Assembly: GCA_021234155.1 (NCBI GenBank)
Contig: JAJEKV010000046.1
Location: forward strand, 7,259,012 to 7,323,011
DNA from: Isoetes taiwanensis
Lineage: Eukaryota > Streptophyta > Lycopodiopsida > Isoetales > Isoetaceae
Length of the DNA: 64,000 nt
Reading direction: 5' to 3'
The notes beneath the pieces are model-generated. The model did not search any database. It was given only the letters and a program-made list of their open reading frames with translations, and had not been told where the DNA came from. Shown in pieces: positions 11,095 to 21,101 of this stretch; the stretch's first letter is position 1; each line of letters opens with the position of its first letter. The position numbers were made by a program, and so were the translations under genes.

Positions 11095-11610
11095 GTAAAC
11101 TTTGGTGTGATGTGAAAGTGCAGGCTACTATTGATTTAAGATGTGCTATTAATATCAAACACCTAATAAGAGGATTTTGAGCTCTGATCTATTAGCACTA
11201 TTTCAAGGAGTCTATGTTAACCATTTAGTTAGGAACCAATCTCTCTATTCTGTCTAATCCCATTGGTAAAACACAAATCATGCACAAGCTTAGGTAGAAC
11301 AGATAACAGATTTTTGCATTGCACTCTAACGAAAGATCAATTGATGATGATGGCATTGGAAAACCTTGGTGTGATGTGAAAATGCAAGCTATTACTGATT
11401 TAAAAAGTGTCGTTAATATCAAATATATAATAACAAGACAATTTCTCTAGGGCTATTTTAAGGAGTCTAAGTTAACCATTTACTCCTTATTTAGGAAGCA
11501 ATCTTTCTATTCTGTCTAATCTCGTTGGTGAAGCACAAATTATGCACAAGCTTAGACTTGTGCACTCTAGGCAGAAATGGTAATAGATTTTTGCAGATAT
11601 ACAGATTTAC
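11095..11610 (+). repeat. ~264-bp tandem duplication
   Basis: Two diverged copies both begin with TTGGTGTGATGTGAAA. Both also share AAGGAGTCTA, TTAACCATTTA, CTATTCTGTCTAATC and ATGCACAAGCTTAG at matching spacing. No coding frame is shared. Confidence 0.8.
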
Positions 11611-11775
11611 CTAATTTATTATAAATATAGATTTATATAAATATACAAATTTACAGATTTATTAATAGAAAATAGAGATGTCATAGAGATCAAAGAAAAG
11701 GACCTCATGCTAAACTTAATTAAACTCCTGAGAAGAGAAACAACAATAAACGAAAAAATGTCAATAAGAAGGCAC

Positions 11776-12250
11776 TCAAATATAGCCCTTGCCCGCATTG
11801 GATCTATGTTTGCCTCCCGGGACGGCCCGGGGCAGCTCTACGCGCCCGCCGTGGCTAATAACGGGGGCTATGGCTGATAATAGGGGACCTGACGCGTCAA
11901 CGGAGGTCCTGCGTGACGTGTCAGGACGGCCTGTCGCGTCCCCACAACGACTTGATGCTGCATTGAGGCGGTAGTCACCATGCAAACTGGACCGGAGTGC
12001 ATCTGGGGAGGACCATATCCGCCTTGGCGGCGGCGCCCTGGCTGATAACGGGGGTGCTGGCAATAGGTGCTTTTTGGCGCACATGGAATGCGCCGATTGG
12101 CAGGAGCTTGCCACCTATAAGCTTCCTTGCGCGCCCCCTTCCTATCCATGTCGTCGTTTCGCGGCTCCGACCCTCCTTTACGGGGGGCAATAACAACATA
12201 TACTATTTGTATATTTCCACGAGTCACACCCTACACTCTGGATCACTCTA
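11776..12250. other. GC-rich island, unclassified
   Basis: A sharp rise in G+C and CpG within AT-rich surroundings. It contains repeated GGCTGATAACGGGGG / GGCTAATAACGGGGG phrases (11852, 12039) and the inverted pair CTGACGCGTCA / TGACGTGTCA. Open frames exist in several phases, as expected from low AT content alone. It could be an LTR or promoter remnant, or a captured GC-rich piece. An R2 copy begins 28 bases after it. Confidence 0.45.
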
Positions 12251-12277
12251 AACTTCAATCCAATGGATGCCTCATAC

Positions 12278-12403
12278 AACAAGGTGCTGCGCACGGAGGG
12301 TTGCCCTCCGTGACTCGAGGGTGAAGTGGCTTAAATCATACTTCAAAGTCATGATTCACAATCAATCAAAAATGCTACTTCAAAACAATACAATACTTGA
12401 TAC
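12278..12403 (+). repeat. R2 repeat, full-length copy
   Basis: AACAAGGTGCTGCGCACGG, then the perfect hairpin CACGGAGGG-TTG-CCCTCCGTG, then GAAGTGGCTTAAATCATACT and a tail matching 25398-25524 base for base over most of its length. Confidence 0.85.
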
Positions 12404-13700
12404 TTGATTCTTGTTTTCAACAAGAATTTGACCCTTGATCCCTAAAATATTATTCTAGGTCTGGAAAGGGCCAATTCAAGCCTACGCAATTTACCTCTTG
12501 CAGATTGAACTCCTCCTTGTTTCTCTGATCAATAACTCAAATGCCTGCAGCCTTTGGCAGCCCCAATGCCACATTATCATCTAATAATCTTATGTACAGG
12601 CTGCATCCTTATCCTTACAACTCCTCCTCACTGTACCTACTTGTGCTTTACACTAGTTTAAATTCCGTCAACACCTTCTTGAGCATATCTACTTGCTTTG
12701 ATACCACCGTTAGTTCTCGAGAAATAGCCTAATCACGCCATATCCCTCAAGAAATCACACAGGGATCTCCGTGGATATTAATATAATATATATCCATCCG
12801 TCCTAACCTTTAGCTTCGAGCGACTTCCAAGAATAAGTGGTAGGCTCTACATTTTTACACTTCTATAAGAGGCGCCTCGGTTTCTTCCAGCTAGGTGTCG
12901 ACGACAAAAAGCAAAACACTTACACCAAGTCAGACCTCTAGTAAAAAAAAAAAAAGCACATTGGGAAACCTTTCTAACAAAGGCCAACCAAAAAAAAGCA
13001 TATACCAAGTTCTTAATGCACCAGATGCCCCTTGTCATGTGTAAGACTCTTACAATTCAAAGTGGTGTGAGAGGAGTATCATCAGAATGTTCAGTTAAAC
13101 ATGCAATTTTGCCTATGAAAATTTTGGTCAAATTTCAACAAGTTCAATGCTATTATTACGTCCTAGACTTTGATGCACACAGCAATGGATATGAATGCAG
13201 AGACACCACTAGACATTATAAACTATTATTTACAATTTTGGCGCTTAGGTTCGTGGACAACTGCTTTGTTCGAATTAAAAAAATAACACAAACATGCATT
13301 TTACATCTATATCAAACATTGTGTAGGCCACGTCTGAAAGCTCCAATTGTTCATTTTAGAATAGATAGACGTGAACTAACTCCTTAAACATGATAATACA
13401 GTTCATTCCATGTTGCTTTCAATATGCACATGTACTATAGGAGAGGGACATTGTAATAAAAAAATAGCACTAGCATCACACCACTTATCACAGATCCTCG
13501 AAAGCCGGGTCGTGGTTGAGAACACAAAAATTAAGCCACCACATGGAAAAAAAAAACTATAATGATTTTGGATTCAAAACATAAATATGGGATAAGATAC
13601 AAAAGGCAATAAATCATGCAAAGAAAAACTAACTATTTTTTTCTTTTACATTTAAAATAACGTAATATAAATTAATACTTGACATCCCAAAGACTTTTCG
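12404..13700. other. no gene recognised
   Basis: AT-rich; a 123-codon plus-strand frame (13016-13387) has no recognisable motif. Confidence 0.5.
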
Positions 13701-13723
13701 ATTGCCCACGAAAGGTGGGCAAT
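13701..13723. repeat. 9-bp hairpin
   Basis: ATTGCCCAC, loop GAAAG, GTGGGCAAT. Isolated. Confidence 0.8.
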
Positions 13724-14067
13724 TTTCTAGTAGTAATATAAAGTGGAGAATATAGTGGGAATTCTATGGTGGTTGATGTCAACATCTATGTATCATATGG
13801 GCAACAAGGCAATGGTGCTGGGGCCATCGGTTATCCCGGATGCCCATACCTATACATCCATCCACCGGTATTTCAGGGCATATTTTGTGTGACCCGAGCC
13901 ACAGGATCAATGCACAAATGTTCCAAACGATCTAAATCCCATTCTGGCTAGCATCCATCCAATGGGTTTTTCATTTTATTCTAAGTCGCCATCTTAGAGT
14001 ATTTCATAAATCGAATACCCATAAAAACCATTATTATGCAATTGATATTAGTTGGCTTAATGAAGAA

Positions 14068-14412
14068 CTAGATGAAAAAATTGTAACTAAGGCATTTGAC
14101 AGGATGTTGAACTTTCGCACCATGCTCAACATGATCCTTCTGATGCCCAAATCTGTTTTTACAACAGGAATTAGGACATGTATTTTTAGCCTTTTGACTG
14201 TTTAAAACTGTAGCAGGCAAATCCACCTCCAATTCAGTTCCCTGAGTATCTATTTCTACTATGTTGACATGATCATGACATTTGACAGGATGTTGAACTT
14301 TCAGAAGGCTATGGCTTGAATCAAAGAAGAGACAGAAGTGGATAAGCAGCAGCAGGTCACCCTTTTGTTTTGCCATGTAGCTTCCATAGATTTGGTTGTG
14401 TTTTGTCGTCAA
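14068..14412 (-). CDS. ORF of unknown function with a repeated KVQHPVKC motif
   Basis: A 114-codon frame with a duplicated KVQHPVKC octapeptide and a cysteine-rich stretch (CPNSCCKNRFGHQKDHVEHG) between the copies, which could chelate a metal. The DNA also repeats around the octapeptide (TTTGACAGGATGTTGAACTT at 14095 and 14280), so the protein repeat may simply reflect a local duplication. I do not recognise the family. It may be a chance frame. Confidence 0.2.
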   Translation of the reverse strand: MTTKHNQIYGSYMAKQKGDLLLLIHFCLFFDSSHSLLKVQHPVKCHDHVNIVEIDTQGTELEVDLPATVLNSQKAKNTCPNSCCKNRFGHQKDHVEHGAKVQHPVKCLSYNFFI

Positions 14413-14934
14413 TCGAGTCGAAATGGAGCATAGTTAAAAGCACGATTTTTTGAGCTTGGAGCTGCGGACTCAAGGCTATAGTATTGCTTCAAGATGATTC
14501 CTGACCTTTCTCCATTTTATCATTCTTGAAGCTTCTGCCACATCAGTCCAGCCCTAAATCTCGCTACTTCTTCTGCCATTATCATGGACTTTGTGAATCC
14601 CGGTGACTATCTCCTTTCTGCAAGGTCTTTCTGGTACAGGTATGGTTACACTGTTAGGAATTAGTATATTAAAAAGTATTTTCATGCTAAGAATTTTTAT
14701 GCTTGAAATGCAGGATGATTATCCAGATGAAAGTAAGTTTATGTTGTGGAGGCAATGTAGATAGACCAGTATTAGATTTTGGATGAAGCTCCTTGACAAT
14801 AGGTCTTCAAAAGCTGGATACTCCATCCATGTACTTGCACTACCAGAACCGTTGAGATCCTTGCAATTTAAGACGTTTTTTCTGGCTGGGTAAATATGCC
14901 AATTGTTGATTCCCTGGTGTTGTGCTAGATAATA

Positions 14935-15330
14935 TCTCTTGCAGCATCTTGGAAGTGTGTGCAAGCATGGCGGTTTTAATAGAGGGTCTTATAGCTCATG
15001 CCTGTATCTATGCAAACAACCTTGCAACGGATCTGCTTATTGGGCCTGCCCTTATAAACATGTATGGTAGGTTTGAAATTTGAAGGATGCAAACACTAGG
15101 TTTGATAGTATACAAAGTCGAATTTGGTATCTTGGAATGCGTTGATTGAACTATATGCACAATATGGCTACTTCTATGAGGCACATTGACTCTTCCACAA
15201 AATGCAGCAAAATGATCTATGCCAGACAATGGCAAGAAACTTTCTGGATGCACGGGAGTGCCTGAAGTTTTATCACGGTTTGCCACCATAATTAATAAGT
15301 TTATTTCTAGCCTAGCCTTGATTATTTTGT
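14935..15330 (+). pseudogene. degenerate PPR-repeat fragment
   Basis: Around 14940-15080 a plus-strand frame reads IAHACIYANNLATDLLIG and then PALINMYGRF, matching the spacing of plant PLS-class pentatricopeptide repeats (HAxIxxxxLxxDLxIxxALIxMYxxFG). The frame hits a TGA right after GRFEI, and later matching pieces are in other frames. Such repeats belong to organelle RNA-editing or processing factors. It is separate from the PPR remnant at 5.5-6.6 kb. Borders are approximate. Confidence 0.5.
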
Positions 15331-15544
15331 CGGACAAACAAAGCTCTTGTTGGGATTCTGAAGTTGATAATACGTAGTCTAGTGGCTTTACAGAAACCCC
15401 CGTAAGAATATGTCAATATATATGAATTTGGAGGGATTTTTAAAGTGGTGTTGAATTTTGAGGCTGTGAATTTTGAGGTAGCAACCACTTTAAAAATGAA
15501 TGGTGTTGAGAGGCCCTATTTGGGCGCTCAAATTCCCTGTGTTG

Positions 15545-16331
15545 TAGAGCATGGTGTTCATCTTCTACTACCTGCATGTGACAGCACTGGCATAGTCTCT
15601 CATGCCGGGGGATTCCCTGCCCTCCATCCGTACCCCAGCGGCCTGTCTTAATTCTGAGATGGTGGGACCCTGTCCTTATTGCAGCTATAGCTCTTCGTTT
15701 CTTGGTGGAAATGTGTGCCTTCAGATATTGGTGGGGGCCATGTTCAAGCGACGGATTGACCTGTGTGTGGTAGTGCTCTATTTTAGGCTTTGCAAGAGTG
15801 GGCGCATCCCACAGAGAGGCAGCAAAGCGCGCATTCAAATGCAGCTCCTGCTCTGCGATATCCGACATATCCACAATGTGTTGATAATCTATGGACCATC
15901 GTGCGAACCATCCCCTACAATGCTCTTGCCATACTCTCTTCAGACGTTGCGGCTCTTGTGCCAATAACAGAGCCCGGGGAGGAAGACGTTGTGCATCCAT
16001 TTCGTCAACCTTATGGAAATATCGCCAAGGTGCTGCGCGCCATAGCGTAATCGCCGCGAGGGGCCAAAAGCCAGTCTCATACAACAAAATTGGATAAGGC
16101 ACCATGTCCTTGACGCCTAGGCTGTATGTCAGGAAAGCCTTCTGCACCCTCTCTAGCTTATCCCAAGTACCCTTGCTAATCGCTGGCCCCCAGACCTCTA
16201 CCCCATACAAAGATCGGGTTCCACGAGTGCTCGGAACAAGTGTGCTTTGCGTGCCCAATCGCAGAGATCTATTCTGTGACAGCTATTCTGCATTGCATAC
16301 AGGGCTTTCCATCTCGCGCTGACCCTTCTTT
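15545..16331 (-). pseudogene. LINE A ORF2, C-terminal region
   Basis: The frame encodes SLYGVEVWGPAISKGTW, EHYHTQVNPSLEHGPHQYLK and RLCQCCHMQVVEDEHHALQ. The last is the C-terminal C-x-CC...EDE-HxxxxC zinc motif found in many LINE ORF2 proteins. Sister copies continue with a final Cys-Pro and about 50 more residues (see 36483-36724), but here the match ends at HALQ, near 15545, and unrelated sequence follows. Confidence 0.75.
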
Positions 16332-17430
16332 CTACACAGTCATCCCATAGCATGTTAGCAGAGAAATCGATCCCAGATACTTAAAGGTCCTTACAACTAT
16401 CCTTTGTCCTCTGTAATAGAAGTCTGGGATATCATGTCTTGCTTGACGGGATTGGCAAATGCCTTGATTTTTCTGCTGGTTGACTGTCATTCCTGCTATG
16501 TCACAGAATAGACTGAGAGCATCCAAATGTTCCTGTATACTCCTGGCTGTATGGGATAATAAGCTTAGATCGTCTGCATAGAGCAACTGTTTTACTGTAT
16601 ATGCCTCTAGCAACTGCGGGCCACCACCTCCATGTTCTTGCATCCAGGTCTCCAACTTGTCAATATAGAGTCCAAAAAGCGTTGGAGATAACGGGCATCC
16701 CTGTTTAACACCTATGGTGCTGTGCACCCGGTGGTCTGACGCAGACAAAGTGGCATATATTCCGTCATACAGCCGGTAGATGGCATTCTGCAAATCCTGT
16801 GGGACATGTAGCTCCTGCAAGCGTTGCCACAACAGGTCCCGAGGGACCGTATCATATGCCGTCTTAAAATCCACGAAACAGCAATACAGGTCACGTCGTG
16901 CATTGCGGCTAGCTTCCATAAGGATTCTGAGAGTAAAAATATGATCACTCGTGGAGTGGGCAGGGCGGAAACCTGCCTGGCCAACTGCACGCACTCCAGT
17001 TTCCTCCGCCCATTGCGTTAACTTCTTCCCCAGCACCCCTGCTAGAAGTTTTGCGAGTAACGGGCTCATCATGATCATACGGTAGTTGGTGGAGTTATCC
17101 CTGCTTCCCGTCTTATGAATAGGGGTGACCTTGCTAACCATCCATTCGCGGGAGGCCCTCTCTGATGGTCTGATTGATTATCCCTGTCAAAGGTCCGAGC
17201 AAAGCTGGCCCACCCCATTTCAACAGCTCGGCCTGAAGTCCCTGCAACTGGTGGATGTCCGCCTCTGAGAGCTGCAGTGTTTCTCCTAGTTGATCTGGCA
17301 CGTCAGCAATTGCTCCTGGGGGGTCATACAACTCCTCCAACCGCTGTCTCCACTGGTCTGCGGTAACATTTCCAGGTGGTTGATGCCTCTTATACAGCAC
17401 TCTACGCCAAAAGGCTTTTGGCTCAGTCAT
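16332..17430 (-). pseudogene. LINE A ORF2, reverse transcriptase domain
   Basis: Two overlapping frames (17430-17134 and 17141-16332) carry the RT domain. Fingers: VTPIHKTGSRDNSTNYRMI. Then AGFRPAHSTSDHIFTLR, CCFVDFKTAYDTVPRDLLW (catalytic Asp of motif A), GVKQGCPLSPTLFGLYID (motif B) and LLYADDLSLL (YADD box). The order and spacing are those of LINE RTs. A frameshift near 17140 splits IREGLPRE from WMVSKV, and another near 16330 separates the thumb. The catalytic residues themselves are intact. Similarity to the RT of LINE B and LINE C is high, so they belong to one family. Confidence 0.85.
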
Positions 17431-18129
17431 CAGTAGATCAACATGCGTTGCTGATTTTTTGCAATGTAGCGATGCTTTTTGGATTTCAAGAATGCCTTAT
17501 AGTCCCTAATGGCCTGTGGCCGGAGCTGTGGATCTAAGATGGTGCGTAGCTGACTCTTTAGAGCCTTACATTCCGCGTCAAACCAGGGGTTTTGAGGGAA
17601 TTGCACAGTGTCCCTGCGCGGGAGGTTTCTTGCTGCAAAGCATTTACTGGCTGCTGCGAGTAAAGCCTTCACCAACCATTCACACTTATCATGCAATATA
17701 TAGAGGGCATCAATCCCCTGTAGCTCACGTTCAAGCTCCACCTCATATCCTGCTTGCTTCCTATAGTTCGGGTTGTATTCCAAACCCTGGGGGTGCCTGT
17801 CCTGTGGCCACGCCACTGAGTGCCTCCAATCCAAAGTGACATAAAGTGGATAGTGGTCCGACAAAGTCTCTTCATCTCTTGTTCCTGTGCCTTTCGCGAA
17901 ATCATGAATGATATCAAGTTCTGGCACTGGAGCTAGGAGATAATCCACCACACTGGCTCTCTTGCAAGAAGATGATGTCCATGCCCTGCAGCAATTTCAG
18001 CAATGCCGTCGCCGCGCTTTCAGGGAAATCCCCTACAGTTCCACGACACAATTCGAAGGCACTCTTCCTATGCTGTCTGTGGTGACTGCCCTGTCCCAGT
18101 CCCCATGGAGGGTGCAGGAGTTGGGCCAT
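17430..18129 (-). pseudogene. LINE A ORF2, endonuclease remnant and linker
   Basis: ORF2 starts at 18129 (MAQLLHPPWG) and reaches MDIIFLQE, the strand that holds the catalytic Glu of APE-type endonucleases. The next recognisable sequence, in another frame, is SVVDYLLAPVPELDIIHDF and then SDHYPLYVTL, the C-terminal SDH motif of the same domain. The middle of the domain, roughly 130-150 residues including the central catalytic residues, is therefore missing at about 17955, with a frame change. The linker region that follows (PWFDAECKALKSQLR) matches LINE B. A stop interrupts the frame at about 17430. Confidence 0.75.
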
Positions 18130-19349
18130 TAGCAGGTGCTGGGGCTCTCATGTCCGGCTCTGCTGCTGTGGGTGGTGCCTGGGTACTTGGTCTTGGCTGC
18201 TGTGTGCGATCCGCCATTCTGGAAGTTGGGGATCCAGAAGTGCTTGGTCCCCCGGTCGCCGCTTCTGCCACTGTTGGCCGTGGAGAACAGGCTTGCCGAC
18301 CCCCCTGCCTGCCTGACCTGTCTAATCTTTGCAAACTCCTCCTGCCTCTCCTTCTGTTGAGCCGGGGTCAGATCCGTGTCTAAGTACACCGATGTCCCCT
18401 TCAAGCGACTAGCGCGCTGCAGCATCAACGTCTTCGACGCTTGGTCGAGCACTGTGAGTTTAACTAGTCGGGGTCTCATGCTTGGCCCTCCGACTCTGGT
18501 CGAGTTTCTTATTGTCAAGTGCTGCAATTGGAGCCTTGCCAAAACCAGGGCATGGAGCTTAGCTGGGAGATCTTCCCCCTGTTCTTCAGGCAAGCCGCGA
18601 ACGACAATGTTCAGTCGACGAGACTGGCGGTCCTTCTCCTCGCGAAGGACCCGTCTAATTCCCTGTGCAACCTCTGCCTCAGGTATTGGGCATGGTGGTG
18701 GTGCTGCCCCTGTAATGGTACTTGTCTGCTTCATCTGCATGCGCAGATCATATATCTCCCGCTGGAACTCGGCCATCCTCTTCTCAAGGGCCGAAAGCCT
18801 GGGCGCCGCCTCTTGACTTTCAGGCTGTCTCTTCTCCAAGGTGTCCACCATCCCCTGCATCCGAGACATTGTAGCCTCCTGGACTGCCAACCGGCCGTCT
18901 AGGACAACCAACTGTGCAACCTGCGCCACTGCCTGTCTGAGCTCGTCTTGCAGCTGTACCACATCCTCTGACATTTGCCGTTGGAGCTGCTCTAGACGTT
19001 GGGTTGCATCGCTGAGAGTGCGGGACATCGCTGTCACCTCACTTCTTAGCTGGGCGACGGTATCACATGCTTGTCTGCGCTCAAAGTCAGCGAGGCCAAA
19101 GCGGTCATCCAGTGGCCTGATGCGCTCTTCCAGCATCGAGATACGTTCTTTCTCTTTCGCCAACTGCTTCTTGAGAATAGCTGCCGGCTGGGTATTCCTT
19201 TGCATCTCCACACCTGCCAGCTTGTCCTGAATGGCGTTCAGCTTTCCCTCCAGGACATGTATTGCCTCTGTCTGTGTGATGAATTCCGAGGGGGAGGAGC
19301 CCTCGGCATTACGTGCCCGCTTCTTTAACGCATGCAGATTCCCCTTCAT
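18129..19349 (-). CDS. LINE A ORF1 protein (coiled coil plus RRM)
   Basis: Intact 406-aa frame. Residues ~1-215 are a long heptad-rich coiled coil (AIHVLEGKLNAIQDKLAGVE, AQLRSEVTAMSRTLSDATQR, VVQLQDELRQAVAQVAQL). Residues ~243-330 form an RRM-like domain opening with RRLNIVVRGLPEEQGEDLPA, the usual start of the L1-type ORF1 RRM. The tail is basic and Gly/Ser-rich. Such proteins trimerise and coat the element's RNA as a nucleic-acid chaperone during target-primed reverse transcription. The stop codon TAA shares its last A with the ATG of ORF2 (TAATG), which in other LINEs couples ORF2 translation to ORF1 termination. It is the only intact ORF of the element. Confidence 0.8.
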   Translation of the reverse strand: MKGNLHALKKRARNAEGSSPSEFITQTEAIHVLEGKLNAIQDKLAGVEMQRNTQPAAILKKQLAKEKERISMLEERIRPLDDRFGLADFERRQACDTVAQLRSEVTAMSRTLSDATQRLEQLQRQMSEDVVQLQDELRQAVAQVAQLVVLDGRLAVQEATMSRMQGMVDTLEKRQPESQEAAPRLSALEKRMAEFQREIYDLRMQMKQTSTITGAAPPPCPIPEAEVAQGIRRVLREEKDRQSRRLNIVVRGLPEEQGEDLPAKLHALVLARLQLQHLTIRNSTRVGGPSMRPRLVKLTVLDQASKTLMLQRASRLKGTSVYLDTDLTPAQQKERQEEFAKIRQVRQAGGSASLFSTANSGRSGDRGTKHFWIPNFQNGGSHTAAKTKYPGTTHSSRAGHESPSTC

Positions 19350-20432
19350 CCTTGTGTGCTGACTTCCAAAGGCTATGGGGTCTCTGGCTGTAAAAAGTGT
19401 GCTCAGAATCCAATTTGGGGACCAAAAAAAAAATAAAAAAAAATGGCTCCCTCAAGTGCGATATCTCAATCATGAAGATACCATCTTTCTCAACCCAATT
19501 TCTTCAAGAATTCGAAATTTACTCCCACTGTAAGGAAAACATGAGATTTGAAGGTGACTGATGGTATAAAGCACATTAGGGCGGATTTGGGGTCTCAAAA
19601 TGGCCTCCTATCAGCCATTCCACGTCATATTTCCGCTCCTTTTTTCCCATGCCACCTAGGATACCAAAATCTCATCATTACAGATTTACTTGGAATATTC
19701 TCCTAATAAGGGGATTATGATTCATGGCCCATATGTATTTAATTACGTTGGTTGTCGATAGGTGATGCAACATGTGGCGCTTCTAAAAGCCACTTGCATT
19801 ATAGCATACCTGCAACTCATGACTGCCTCTTGGTTTGTCGATACCAAGCGTCGCGTCACCGATTCTTTAGGCTTATTTTCATTTAGAGGCCATGGCCATA
19901 CAAGCTTCCGCCTTCCACATTTCAAAATTTGAATGTGTAGGTTGAAGCTTTGTATCGAACTTTCATTTCGGTAGCGCCATGGGGTCGCTATGGGTGGTTC
20001 ACATGGAGAAGTTTAGGCCCCTCCGAAGTTCCCAAGGCGAGTCGGATCGATTAAAAATTCAGCTACCGTGATCAGCTTTCATAAGTTGGATCTTGCAAGG
20101 GCTGATTTTCCAAAAACGGGGCTGAATTTTTTGCCTCAGCCCAAGTTCAAAGCAAGAGGTTTTAAGCCGGTAAGTAGTTCATCCATGTGAACCCAAAGAT
20201 TAACCGGGATCTTTATCCCAATACAGGCTTTCCGCCCCTACAATTGAAATTTGAATTTGCTTAATGTATAAAAGCATGGATTGTAGGAGAATGGACTTTT
20301 CGATTTCCATATGCACGCTGCAAATTTAAAAAACGAGGTTAGTATGCGGACGTTCGGCTCACACGGCTTAATTGTCTTTGGGGCATACAAATTGTACATC
20401 TTCATTTCGGCGCCCGTCGCGATCCACGCAGT

Positions 20433-20765
20433 ATGGAAGCTCCAAATGATGTGTGGATAAGGATCCAACTGACTCACGAATATGCTCCAGTCTTCAATCG
20501 CAAAAAAGGAGGTCTAAAAAATAAGAACTTAGACCTCGACGTGTTGTGTCTTGCAGGCTCAAAAAGTGTTGACATCTGGGCGGATGGCAGTTTATATCCA
20601 TTGGATCCGTTGAGTGGCAAGAAACCGTCATTTCGGAACGTTTCAAGTTTAGTCCGATTTTGTGGTGACGGTAACTCTGGCCTCCTAGGATATTGTGAGA
20701 GATTGAGAGAGGATGAAGGCATTCGAATCGAATACGCCTTCCTTGAGATGAGCTGCTTCCGATAA
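20433..20765 (+). CDS. 110-aa ORF inside the TIR element, unknown function
   Basis: An open frame from ATG 20433 encodes a mixed hydrophilic protein with phrases WIRIQLTHEYAPVFNRKKGG, VDIWADGSLYPLDPLSGKKP and VRFCGDGNSGLLGYCERLRE. Composition and codon use look coding, unlike the AT-rich sequence on either side. There are no membrane segments, and only scattered cysteines and no metal motif. It begins about 860 bases inside the left terminal repeat. It could be a captured host exon or the last exon of a transposon protein whose other exons are not visible. I do not recognise a family. Confidence 0.4.
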   Translation: MEAPNDVWIRIQLTHEYAPVFNRKKGGLKNKNLDLDVLCLAGSKSVDIWADGSLYPLDPLSGKKPSFRNVSSLVRFCGDGNSGLLGYCERLREDEGIRIEYAFLEMSCFR

Positions 20766-21101
20766 GGAAGGGGAAATGTCCGTGAAGATGCTAATAAATG
20801 ACATTATACTTTGCAATGTGAAGGGTTTATACATTCTTGAAGTACAAAGGTTATGGTGTTTGTGTTTAGATACCGCTAATACAAGAAGTCTTTGACTACC
20901 TTTAACAATAGATTCATTTAAAACTCTATTGCTATTTAAATTATAGCAAAAATGAGTCTTGAAACTCTTAGTAGAAGAACTCTTTGACTAGTTATCCATT
21001 TGATGACCATTTTTTAAGAAAATATGATATGTGACATTCTTATATGCAAACATTCATAAAATTTATGAACATTGAAGGTCAAAGCCATCCTTGTTTAAAG
21101 A

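Larger units (their letters stand above)
15545..19425 (-). mobile_element. LINE A: L1-like non-LTR retrotransposon, 3'-truncated and internally deleted
   Basis: On the minus strand the order is ORF1 (19349-18129, intact), endonuclease remnant, reverse transcriptase with LLYADD, thumb/connection region and a C-terminal CQCC...H motif. ORF1 and ORF2 overlap as TAATG (18131-18127). The coding match to sister copies stops within the cysteine-histidine motif near 15545, so the 3' end with hairpin and tail seen in copies B, C and D is missing. ORF2 has an endonuclease-core deletion near 17955 and frameshifts near 17428, 17140 and 16330. The 5' edge is placed before the A-rich stretch near 19430. 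It cannot move on its own. Confidence 0.85.

Noticed and set aside
15445-16322. Plus-strand frames of 68-121 codons
   Set aside because: Antisense shadows of the LINE A ORF2 C-terminal region.
18003-19328. Plus-strand frames of 70-150 codons
   Set aside because: Antisense shadows of the intact LINE ORF1 and the ORF2 start.
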